Origin: Umbilicaria muhlenbergii
Taxonomy: Eukaryota > Ascomycota > Lecanoromycetes > Umbilicariales > Umbilicariaceae
Length of the DNA: 64,000 bases
Direction of reading: 5' to 3'
Assembly (NCBI GenBank): GCA_000611775.1
Contig: KK106985.1
Span: 973,982 to 1,037,981 of the forward strand
Part shown: positions 53,901-64,000 of the stretch, one piece after another
Layout: each line of letters begins with the position of its first letter
Numbering within the stretch: the first letter of the stretch is position 1
Notes under the pieces: generated by a model
Told to the model about the DNA's origin: nothing
Databases searched by the model: none
What the model saw: the letters and a program-made list of their open reading frames with translations, nothing else
Made by a program: the position numbers and the translations under genes

Positions 53901-56057
53901 TAGGTCGTCCCAAAGCATTGGACTATCAACCTGCACTTGGTTCTTGAGAACGTCACAATCTCGGCGTACTGCAGCAAATGCACCAAAAGGATTGCTTCTC
54001 ACTGCCACGATGCGAGTTAAGCTTGGTACCCTCGAGAACTTATAGTCTTTTGCCTTGTATTCTGTCATTCCGGGGGCATTAGTATCCTTGATCTTTGCAC
54101 GCTTGACCCTCCTCCATACAGACCCGGATTCTGTGCAGATGATGATAGAGCCGTCTTGCCCAACATCAACATCTCGAACTGCCATGTGGCCCTTCCGCAA
54201 AGACCATACTCGCTGTGGCTGGGATAGCGCTCCTCTGATCTTGGCAGGATTGGTGGTGGATGTGGTCACAGGGCCAGGTTCAGCCTTCTGGGTGACGTGA
54301 ACAGTAAAGACATCACCCGTCCTGGACATAGCACAGATGGTATCTCCGCCAGACGTAACTTTGCTGATACGATTGGGAGTGCTATCGTATCTCGTAGCGG
54401 ACAGACTGTTTTTGAGAAAATAGTTGGAGAAGCCTTCCAAAGGAAAAGTCATCTTCATGTAACCATAATTGGCAAAGATCCACACATCATGATTGTTCAG
54501 CAGGCATACTGTAGCACGTTCAATGGCAGAAACCATAGATATGGACGAAGAGAATAGGGAAGCAGCAACTTTTCTTGGAACGATTTGTATTTCCAGTGAT
54601 CGAGCGTCTGAATCCACAAGTCCTAGTTGGCCGTCATTCTTTCCGAAAGTGTAGAGTGAGGTAATCGTATGGACCACGGAATGAATACGAGAAGCAGCAG
54701 CTCCAATGACAACCTCTCGCTTCAAGGGTCCGAATATCTGCCGTGGTAAAGTTTGGACCGGCTCTTCCTCCTTCAATGTTGAGGTCGGTAAGGCGTACCC
54801 AAGCTGTCCGAAGATATTTGTACCCCATGTGAATACCTCGCCTTCGCTAGAAATTGCGACCGTGTGATTCTGTCCTAATCCGACGTCTACGACTTTCTTT
54901 CCTGCCAGCCCACCGCCGTATATGGGGACGAAACTGAATCGAGTCGTTTCGTCTCCAGTACCTAGTCTACCTCCAGGACCGAAACCGCACGTATATAGAT
55001 TTGATTCAGGATCCGTTGTCAGTACTGCAGTGTGGAGCTTAGAAAGTTGAATGTCCTGAATGATGATGGGTCGATTCCGTATCACAGCTGGCAAATTTGA
55101 TGCCGAACGAGTCCTTCCCAGATCAGTGTCCCTTGCGTCTTGTCTGCGAGACCATATCTCTATGCGAGTTCTCTGAGCCTGGTGCTCAGCATCCAAACGC
55201 CGTAAGAGGTGATCTGGACGCTTCAATAGTATTCGCTCGGGGTATTGACGGTCGTCCTCGTCACCAAAGCCCAAGGTCAGGTTTTTGTTACTTCCAAATG
55301 TAAAAAGCTCGTCGCCTTCGATGCAAACCCTCGCCTTAACGGCCCGATCCGGAGAGTTACCATCATCAGCATCGCCGCTGTCGCCATGTGCGACCTCATC
55401 ATCCTCGTCTTCGTTACCGCTTGGCAGGAGCGGCAATCCTATTCCCTGTCGTATAATCCTATTGGTAATTGTTGCTCCGAAGACATCAAAAGGGCTATTG
55501 CCCTCCCGATCCTTGACCTTTATGAGTCCACCAGCACTATGAGGGCCAGCAATAGTATACGAAACGGCATCCCGAGTGTCGCGATCCATCAAAGCTCTGG
55601 CTATTGTTGCATTTCCAAAATACAACGCGCGGTGGAGCGCAGTCCATCCGCTTTCAATGTCTTGCAAGTATAGATCCAACATAGGTATTTCAAGCAGTGC
55701 AGAGGCATAATGGGGTGCATCTTTATCGGTAGATGACGCTATGTAATGCATCAACGTCACCCCATAAGAATCTTTCGAGTTGATGTCTGCACGCGTCAAG
55801 GTTATATTCGTAGAAGGCCTTTGGCCTTTTGCCCCAGACGTCGTCGTAGCTAGATTCGGTGCTGACACTTTCCGATGCTTGCTGGCCACCTTTGGTGATG
55901 TTGCTAGACTTGTGCCAGGACTTCCTATGGTGGCTCCAACGTTTGCACCCGCACCTCTTTGTGCGCCGGCCGATGCATTGTAGCTGGCGTTTGCCAGCAA
56001 TTGCCGGAAGCTTTCGAGGTCATGTTCAAAATAGTACTTCCAAAGATAGGTACTCAT
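50994..56057 (-). CDS. Ankyrin/RCC1/BTB protein, IBtk-like, with RG-rich tail
   Basis: Three exons: 56057-52895, 52845-52728 and 52677-50994, 1654 aa. Domain order matches animal IBtk (inhibitor of Bruton kinase, a CUL3 adaptor) and its fungal relatives. Ankyrin repeats: YGVTLMHYIASSTDKDAPH near 100 and GWTALHRALYFGNATIARAL near 136. RCC1 repeats from about 250 to 560: ELFTFGSNKNLTLGFGDEDD, LYTCGFGPGGRLGTGDETT, HTVAISSEGEVFTWGTNIFG, SLYTFGKNDGQLGLVD. Two BTB domains near 785 (YDVRIGSSVSEIVLPVHEL) and 940 (VEVELDDASMKVHSALMCQR), with FKLVLRYIYADIGEELFDEV. The ~500 C-terminal residues are disordered, Ser/Pro-rich, with a helical FQQWWDQESRKVMEEE and an end of GRG/AGAG repeats. Both introns are short (49-50 nt) and in phase. 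The substrate role as CUL3 adaptor is inferred from architecture. Confidence 0.85.
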
Positions 56058-58838
56058 GTGCTGGAGAGAGAGCGATGGAAGTGTCTTCCGCTCGCTCCAC
56101 AAGGTGCACCTCGCTGTAACCTCGAAGGGTCACGGCGTATTTAAAGGCGCAAGATGGAGGACGGAGGGCTTCCAAGAAGAGCGCTTGAAGAGGGGCGACG
56201 ATGGCCTTGTCGATCGTGTTCAGAATGTTAGGACGCGGCGTTGGTGGGGTTGGTTGTGGGGGTGCGATGTGGCTTTTTGAGCGGTTGCCTGGACGGAGTA
56301 GTTCGCCACCGGCGTAAATGCAGCGAACGTGTCTTTCCGGCCTTTATTTCGAAGAAACACTCAATATGCTGTGGGTCGCTCGTCGGGTTGGAAGGTATTT
56401 AGTATTATGTGGAGGAGGAGAAATCGCATTCGACATATGACTCCAAAGAACGAGTACAAGGGCTCATACTTTGGCCATCATTTCGTCCAATCGGCAAGGA
56501 GGATCGCAGGCGTGCTGGCATCCTCGGCCGTCAACATTCCTCCCACTTTCGGCGACTACATGTAGCTTCATCTCTGATGTAATGAACGTTCCCAACAGAG
56601 CAAGAATCCCTACGCCATATCTTTTTGGTAACTGAAAGCAATGCATACTTCATCTGAGTAGTCTAGAGCCCGCGGATAAGGTGCAACGGTCTACTCAGAA
56701 CAGCGCCCTGGCTGAATGCAGGGCTGCTTCAGTAGCGGTGTGGCCAGCCATTGGCTGACTCGCCAGCAAGACTCTCATTTGTCCATCTGGTATGAATGCA
56801 GATCGGAAGGTCGTTCCAAAGGACCGAGAAAGAGATCTATCCCTGGCCAGTGGACTGGATTCACCCTCCGAGGAGTCATGCATTGTTCAGCCCTATTTCT
56901 CTGATTTTCAAGGCGGCCAAGCAGCCTGGCCATGGCCAGACACCTGGTCCCGTGTACACCCTATACCAGATTTCTACCCGGGCAGGGTCCTCACGGTGCA
57001 GTCTGAGCTACAGCCACTCGGATGTTTGAGATGATAGCTCTGTTGGAATCGTCTTGTACGGGCTAGAAGCTTGATGGTCTCCACGCAGAGTATATGCAAC
57101 TATGCCACGATAAGCATGAGAGTACGGAACATAAAGTATGCTGTAGTTCTCTCAGGCCCCCAGGCAAACGAGAGAAGCGGCGTGGTATGAGCGGGTTCTG
57201 CTACCACGAGGGTGCGGTGAGACCGATATTCCCGCTGACTACCCCACGGGGGCGTTCCCATGCGGAACTCTGGAGGGCTGATCACACTGCTCGTGTGAGA
57301 CAACAGTCTGGATCTCGCCGTCGATGAACTACTGCTTTGCTTCCTAACACATTGATGCCTACTCTCCAATCTACGTACGCCGTAGTACCGCAATATTCCC
57401 CTTATCAATCCAGGAACGCCGCAGGGGTGGTGTTTGCCAGCGCCGTTAGTCTTCAGTAGAATGAGCGGCATGCCAGGCTTCAGGCAGGTGGTGACACATG
57501 GTTCATCCATCCTTGACCACGAAAGCTCTCAGCCAGACTTGCATCAATCAGCAGGCGTCTCGGAAGCCGACCCCACTCCGGCGGGTCATCCCAATCAACG
57601 AGCATCGCAGAGCGGATAGATTGTGCCAGAGAACAGCTGACCACCAAGTAATCCGACTGCCTACCTGGACTCCCCCCCATTCGTCAGGCGTCTGCGACCC
57701 GTTTTCCTTTGCGTTCGTCTACGTAGGCGGTGATCGAAAGGCACATGAATCCGAACACCTGCAGTTGTCTGTCGTCTGTCTGCGCATCGTGGAGACGATG
57801 ATCGAGACAATACTGTCCTGATTCTCGTTTGCGGTTACATTGATCAACGAGCTCTTATGAAGGGAGCGGGTCGCTCAGCTTGCAACATTACTCGTACATT
57901 TTGTTTATGGGGACACGGTTTGGGACAGAAGCTGAGGATGCGTGCAGGCTGAGGAGGCCCTTCAGGCGTGGTTATCGCTATTGCTATCACGACTCCCCTC
58001 TTGCCCGACTCGGCAGGTCATTCCCCCCCGGTCGGTCCACAGGCCACAGCTGGTATGCGCACTCAGACGTGCCAGACTCCAGACCGCTGCACGCGAGTGA
58101 CTGAGCTTCGGACAGCTTAAGAACATAGAATCCCAACACTTGATCTTTCCATCTATACCCCACCGTTGCTTGGAATTGGGAGTTAACTGGATGGCATTAG
58201 TCTGAGTCAATCAGCGCATGAGCCCCTTCTTTCGTTTCGTTACATTGGACTAGGGTATATCCACTTCCGTCCAAGGGCGGGCGTATAACTGCTTCCTTGA
58301 GTCATCTTCTCCTGCGGCAAGATTAGCAGACTATACCACGCTTCTCGCTGCCCTCCTCGCCTTTAAGCATCGCAAATCCGTGAGACTCACAAGTGTGTAA
58401 AGCCTGGTTACAGCCTCGGTCAGGGTACGCTAACAATCGCCTCTTCAAGGACCAACAAGCATCATCAGCCTAAACCGCCAAAAGGCGCCTTGAGGCACTT
58501 CCATACACTATAGCAATCGCCAAAATGGGCGCTCCCTAGGCTTCTGCCACGCTGATCTTTTCACACCGCTATCGTCGAGTACATGACTCACCTCAATGTG
58601 CAGTACGGCGGCCCAAGCAGCCTCATTTGTCTTCACTGCCAACACTTCCGAGCCTTAACATCGAAACTTGCTTTACTTGTGGTGATGGCATCCAAAGCAA
58701 ATACACAGCTTTTCACCGACTTGAGAGGTTCAGCCTAGCGTTTGGTGGTTCTACTCTTTCAGAAACTGTTTCTTCCTTTCGCCTGAGTCGATAGCCAAGT
58801 ACAGGGCGCTCACCTTGGCCCACGGGGCTTGATCGATC
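56058..58838. promoter_or_regulatory. Divergent intergenic region, 2.8 kb
   Basis: Between outward-facing starts of the IBtk-like gene and ATG13; large for this window. Only scattered short frames, no clear gene or transposon. It may hold long leaders, non-coding transcripts or decayed sequence. Confidence 0.5.
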
Positions 58839-61800
58839 ATGCACCAACATCCCCGAGCGCCGCCGGTAACGGCCTCACCCGCAAATTCGCCCAGGACTAA
58901 TCCCTCGCGGACCAACAACCCGAGAGATAAGGAGCCCGGAGGATCGGTATCTGGCTCTGATAGAGGCACACCGAGCGAACAAGGCATTGGGATCGGGGAA
59001 GGTTCGGACGCTTTACTGCGAGGTCAGGAGAGCTCCGGACAAGCAAAAGATACAGTGGCCAAGTTGAGCCAGGTCGTTCAGGTACGCTTTTGAGTGAGAT
59101 GGAGACCACGGGAGCAGTGTAGATTGGTCTGGCGGCTGCTGACACTTGAACCACTCTAGAATTACTACACCAAAGCAGCGCTCATTATCATACAGTCCAG
59201 GTTCTCGTTGCCACCCGCCTTCGCTAGAGGTTCGGATACCAAACGGGTGAACAAATGGGTGAGTGCAGCGCCTATGAAGTCTCTTGACCGGTGGAGGGAT
59301 TTGTGGGACATGGAAAACTGACATGCCGGCTTAACTAGTTCAACGTCGAGCTCGACGAAACTGATGTTCTCCGCGACGATGTGCGGACATGGAAAGTTTG
59401 CGACGTGACCGAGAACCGGCCTCCACCCATGATAATCGAGACGTTTATCGACACAGAAGGCCTTACAAACAACCAAAGCTTGGTGATCATCGACGACCAC
59501 GGCAAGCGATGGGACGTCGAGGAGGTCTTGAGCACCGCTGCCGACGCAAGTCGAGGTAAGAGCAGGACTTCAAGACCGCAGGTAGTACTCGAAAGATGGC
59601 GGATCGAACTTGAGGAGCCTTCCAAAGAATTGTCCAAAGATCTGGCCACTTTGCTGCCGCGAATATACAAAAATAGCATAGTACTATTTCGCTCACTCTT
59701 TACTTATGCGAAGCTTCTTCCTGCGTGGAAGTTTTCAAAAAAGCTTGCCAAACCTCGGTCATCGCACAGCTCGCTGAAGTTGAAGTATCGAATCACAGAC
59801 GGTAGCCAACCTGGTAGCTTCTCCGGTTCTGATACTCTGACCATGCCACTTTTTGAAGGGGGTGGTCGCGTGGCTGAGAAGTTTTCTTTTGAGCCCATTG
59901 AGTCTCCAGCTGGCTCTTTTTCGATACAGGTATCTTATCGAACAAGCTGCGATTTTCGCGTTGATGATTCCGAAGCCCTGCTCAGTTCGCATTTCATGGG
60001 GATGGATGATCACTACTTCGAGCCCTCGCTTGGCCACGAGAATCGAAAGACCCAGCACAAAGCGGACTACTTTACCCGAGGCGTAGAGGCAGGCTCTCTT
60101 CCTCCCCAAAGAAAGGAAGTCGCAGATCTTTCGGAACAGGGCCAGGCTTATGGAAGCCTCTCCACGTTTCATCAGGCCGGACGGCCTGCAGGATCTAGCC
60201 CACTGTCTGCTCTGCGCGCCGCACGAGAGTTGAATACTCCATCTCCGGCAGACTCATCCCCTCAGAAGCCTCCGGCAAGTCAACGGTCTGCTCAAGGTTC
60301 CAGATCTTCCCTGAGATCTGTTGAAGGTGGTACTAGCGTTGGTAGACGGCCTTCGGTCTCTTTCATGCCGTTCAAAGCGCCCTCACTATCTGCTTCTCCT
60401 GCCCAAGGCGAATCATTACTGACCTCGTCGCCGCGTGGCTCGCTTGGCAGAACTTCGACGCTTAGCGCTCTTGCTGAAGCCCGAAATCGCGCTGCATTGG
60501 GCGTTCAAAGCAAGCCACCTTCGCGAGGGTCTCCGACTTCTCAGGAAAATGCATTCTCACCTTCGGTTTCCACTTCTCCAAAGCCTCCTCCGCTATCTCG
60601 ATACAGTAGTAGCTTTGGACACCGTAGGGCGAGACATTCGGCAGGTGGAGGCAGCAAGACAGATGATGACAATAACAGCAGTGGCAAGACAAGCATTACT
60701 TCCTCTACGGCACAGCCGGGCTCGGGCATGCTTGCCGAAGGTGGAGGCGGTAGTTCTGGCTCGTTACAGACTGATGATGATAATATATCGGATTTCTTGA
60801 AGATGCTCGACCAAAAGAAAGACCTAAAAAGCTTCCAGCATTCAAACGACTCTGCAGCAGCAGACGCTTCCACTCGGCGAACCACTGCCGCTCTATCTAA
60901 ATTTCAACGTATGCGAGATTCAAACGCCGCTTTATCTGATTCAATGTCATCATCACTCCTCTTGCATCGCTCCTCAAGCTCCTCCAGCCGGCAGCTCTCC
61001 GCCGTACCACCCATGGTTTCCGGTACCTCAATGTCAATATCGTCATCACCTGGGAAGCCGATCTCACCACACACGCCGCACACTCCAGCCATACCTTCTC
61101 GGCTCAGTGCAAACAGCATAATCGAGTATCCCCAGAGAAATCGCAGTGGTGACCGCCATCGAGTATCACTTAACGAAGAAGACCAAGCTCTTCAGGGAAA
61201 TGACACTACAAGAGATGCCGGTACTGGCGCCATCGATATACCGACCTCGCCACGACCATTCCATCCCGGCTATCGAAGATCTAGTTCTGTGGCCCAGCAA
61301 CCAAGAACAATGCCCCTAGACGACGACATGGGCGAGATTTTCACTTTCGGCATGCGCAGTGCCAGTTTGGGCGCGGACGAACGGCCTCCGTTGAGTCTAA
61401 GTGCCCTGCTAGGTCTACAGGAAGGATCGGACCTTGCTATTCCCACCGTTGGCAACCGGCCTCAAGGAGAACCCCCGTACAGACCAGCCACGCGGGTTGG
61501 TGATGGTCCCCCGGGAACGACGACCCAGCAGTCATCGTCTCCCGAAAATCGGGAAGCAGGCTCGCAGCAAGCGAGAGGCACTCCATATCGGCCTCGTATC
61601 GGCCGGGTTGGGACCGGAAGAGGCCAGATATCACCGCACGGTTCTTTGAATACGAGCCTCGCGGGTGGTGATTCGAGGACTAGCGCTGGTAGTGGGAGCT
61701 CTGATCAGAGAGGTGGACGATATAGCGGCACACGTCCAACCAGTACCTGTGAAGAGGATGAGCCATTGTTGTTCGCGATGAGCGATTTCGGTGCAAACCA

Positions 61801-61903
61801 GCAGTCTCGCCGAAGTCTTGAAGAGGCACGAGGAGGTGGGGAATCTGGGCCGAGTTCAAGACGAGGCAGTCGACGAGGCGGGCCCGGGCCGAGTTGGACA
61901 TAG
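58839..61903 (+). CDS. ATG13: Autophagy-related protein 13
   Basis: Three exons: 58839-59081, 59160-59258 and 59339-61903, 968 aa. Atg13 is the regulatory subunit of the Atg1 kinase complex at the pre-autophagosomal site and is a direct TORC1 target. A short Pro/Ser-rich leader precedes the HORMA domain (about 70-300): KLSQVVQNYYTKAALIIIQS joined over intron 1, KRVNKWFNVELDETD joined over intron 2, then MIIETFIDTEGLTNNQSLVI, LLPRIYKNSIVLFRSLFTYA, LPAWKF and FSFEPIESPAGSFSIQVSYR. The remaining two thirds are disordered and Ser-rich, with DDDNISDFLKMLDQKKDLKS, a likely Atg1/Atg17-binding region, and DDDMGEIFTFGMRSASLG, then DEPLLFAMSDFG near the end. Length and order fit filamentous-fungal Atg13. 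Both introns are in phase 0. Confidence 0.93.
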
Positions 61904-64000
61904 GCTGTATAGATTGGAGTCGGCCAGCTCAGGACAGGTTTTTCGAATGTATCTTGCGTACTCTCTTTGGATGGATTTCGACTGGCATCTGGTGACGAGA
62001 TCGGTCAAGCCAGAACCACTTAGACGACACCTATCAAAAAGGCCCGTTCAGAGCCACTCTGGGAGTTCCTGTATATCTTGCTTGGACGCGTTCAGCAGAG
62101 CTGCAGCATACAACGAGGAGAAGACATTGTCAGAGCTGGGATAGATGGAGACGACGCTTCCATTCCTCACCCAGGTCTTCGAGCGAATGATGATCTTTTT
62201 ACACCAGCGTATTCGAAAAAGGGCAGATTTGACGATGGGCGCATGGGTACCTGTTTAAGCCGGAGTTTGGGGGATGCAATGCATCAGTCGGGGTCGGTAG
62301 CAAGGCATTTCCAAAGATTCGTTCTATTTCAGCGTGCACTTTGGGGCGGGAGTTCTTCACAAGAGTGCCGTCGTGCCTCTATATACGTGTCCTGCGATTC
62401 AGCATTGCTACGAGACAAATGGGGGGAGGCGTCGAAGATTGGAGACAGTTTGCTAGCTGATACAACGGTGAATACGGAATCGCTGCTTTGGATAAGACCA
62501 CGTTTTGATTTTCTTGCGGACTGTATTTGATATCAATAGCTATTGAATATATTTTCTGTTCCACATCAAGGATGATAGCTATTGGCCAGTTCGACCAGGC
62601 CCAGATTGTTCACCACACCCTCAGTCCTCGTCTGTAAGACAGCCAGCGGCGTGTAAACTAACAAAAACTCGCCGCTAGCAGCTTCCAGTTTATGTTTTTC
62701 CTCTAGACGCTGAAGGGCGCCTCAGTTTGATTCAATGTGCTCTTACATGGTGTTCATATGACTCATTTCATTATTTCACAGAAAACGTGTAAACAGCGAC
62801 ATGAAGACCCTTTGTCGTATCTGACTGTTGCTTGAACAAGCTGCCAACTGATCAGGCTTGTCAACTCGCTGGCAGCTGCAACAAAACGACGTTCGGATCT
62901 CTTCTAGCTCTCATAAACCGAATCCGACTAGTGAGTAGCTTACACGCCGCTGGCTGTCTTGTAAACGAGACCCACCCTCAGCTTCGGATCGACGCCGGCG
63001 TGGCTGTCTTGTAAACGGGACCCACCCTCAGCTTCGGATCGACGCCGGCGTGCCTGGGTAAATAAGCCTTAGGAGATTTTCGATGCTGACACCATGCTGA
63101 TCGGAGCAGAAAGTGAGTCAACGATCCTGGTCGAAGGTGCATAGACATCGGGGCACATGCGTCGCAACGGTTTGGGCTGGAGTGGCTGCCCATCCGAAGT
63201 GGTACCAGTTGCATACTCCGAGTAAGCAGGCAAACGTCTTCCCCATTCTTTCTCCCGCCCGCACCAATCCTGCTACCTGACCATGAATCCACCGAACCCT
63301 CCCTGATAAGAGTAAACACACTTCCCAGCCGCAATGGAACAGAGACCACGATCCGAGTCATCTTCCCATCATCGCATCGGCTGAGGAGACCCATCTTCTC
63401 GATTGCCAAGGCGATATCGATGACTTCTCCACCGCATCAAAGCGGTTTAGTCGCTGCGCTCAAGCGGTTGTGTACGGAAGGAAACTTTGCTTGCCTCACG
63501 CCCCAGGGCCAGGGAAGGAATGGGTATGACCAGATTGACTCGGACGTTAATCGGACCATCTTCATGTCGTGCCATTCCCGAGACGTGGGTTCGAGGCAGG
63601 ACCCTGCGTCGCTCGAAGCGTAATAATGCGTCTCGCATATTTCTTGGATTCGGTGGCGCCACCTCCTCTACCATTCTGAGCCGACAGACATTTTCATCTT
63701 CTCTGTAGTTATCGGGGCGGGATTATTGTGAGTGTAGGCCTAACTCCGACAGGCCCAGCTCCACAGCGGCTGTGCCTTGATTGTACTGACCGCTAATTGA
63801 GGTAGGCTGCATCTACTGGGACGGCTGGAGGCGTACGGAGTATTATTCATCCATAGACTTGTACATATACATACAGATTTCTATACACGCCAGAGCTAAA
63901 GCTTTTCATCGCTCCTCCAAAGACGAAGGTTCCCAACTGAGCACTTCACCGAATCTCAGATAATCTTCCACATCAAAATACCATCTCTACCATCTACCGC
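61904..64000. other. Intergenic to right edge, 2.1 kb
   Basis: 3' flank of ATG13 and beyond. A 50-bp tandem duplication lies at 62951-63050. Short frames on both strands show no coding character that I can support. Confidence 0.5.
62951..63050. repeat. Recent 50-bp tandem duplication
   Basis: Two head-to-tail 50-bp units starting TGGCTGTCTTGTAAACG differ only at one base (A at 62968, G at 63018). A shorter related TGTAAAC... segment occurs nearby at 62652, but no further full copy is present. Confidence 0.97.

Noticed and set aside
62078-62530. 150-codon plus-strand frame after ATG13
   Set aside because: Composition is random-looking with no motif, and it overlaps other frames of equal length; no splice or start evidence.
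1-64000. tRNA, rRNA and CRISPR arrays
   Set aside because: No B-box-like GGTTCGAANCC in a cloverleaf context was found, no ribosomal RNA sequence was recognised, and no regularly spaced repeats exist. A covariance-model scan was not possible.
1-64000. Virus-like or LTR elements
   Set aside because: No reverse transcriptase, integrase, capsid-like frames or long direct terminal repeats were noticed.

Overview
The window is nuclear DNA of a filamentous ascomycete (Pezizomycotina). Genes are split by short GT..AG introns, mostly about 50 to 100 nt. They encode typical eukaryotic and fungal proteins, including an eRF3 with a glutamine-rich N domain, Kap123, Nse2, Bud22, Atg13, a long Not4, a Git1-type transporter and a respiratory complex I subunit. 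The class is not decided by what can be seen; Dothideomycetes or Lecanoromycetes would fit. No operons, CRISPR arrays, rRNA, recognisable tRNA genes or virus-like elements were seen. Exon coordinates were worked out by hand from splice signals and frame continuity, so each junction is an inference unless transcripts confirm it.

Left part (1-25.8 kb): mostly conserved housekeeping genes. YRB30 runs off the left edge and is divergent from SUP35. KAP123 follows, then a short-chain dehydrogenase, a gene-poor stretch of 2.8 kb, a sugar porter, a secreted/anchored Cys-rich membrane protein, a 443-bp non-autonomous pogo-like DNA transposon with TA duplication, the SUMO ligase NSE2, a mitochondrial oxoglutarate/malate-type carrier and a monocarboxylate-type MFS transporter.

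Middle part (25.8-38.7 kb): an accessory-looking region. Conserved MTAP (methionine salvage) and GIT1-type genes are interleaved with orphan proteins I do not recognise. Among these are two clear paralogue pairs: one pair shares an LPW-LRR-LP-PHNY-QT-FD/LKGDG head (30.5 and 38.0 kb), the other shares ETD-I-VP/DRWGRPW motifs (28.0 kb and a frameshifted copy at 29.3 kb). A third orphan carries a Tyr/Gln/Asn-rich segment and an 8-residue coding minisatellite, and there is a small frame broken by one stop. This is the best place to look for something undescribed.

Right part (38.9-64 kb): BUD22, a polytopic membrane protein of unknown role, a possible broken gene, the 30-kDa subunit of complex I divergent from NOT4, a very long ankyrin/RCC1/BTB protein with an RG-rich tail, and ATG13. 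The last 2 kb hold only a perfect-register 50-bp tandem duplication. The genes act in separate pathways (translation termination, nuclear import, SUMO and DNA repair, mRNA decay, ribosome biogenesis, autophagy, respiration, nutrient uptake). I see no biosynthetic cluster logic linking them.
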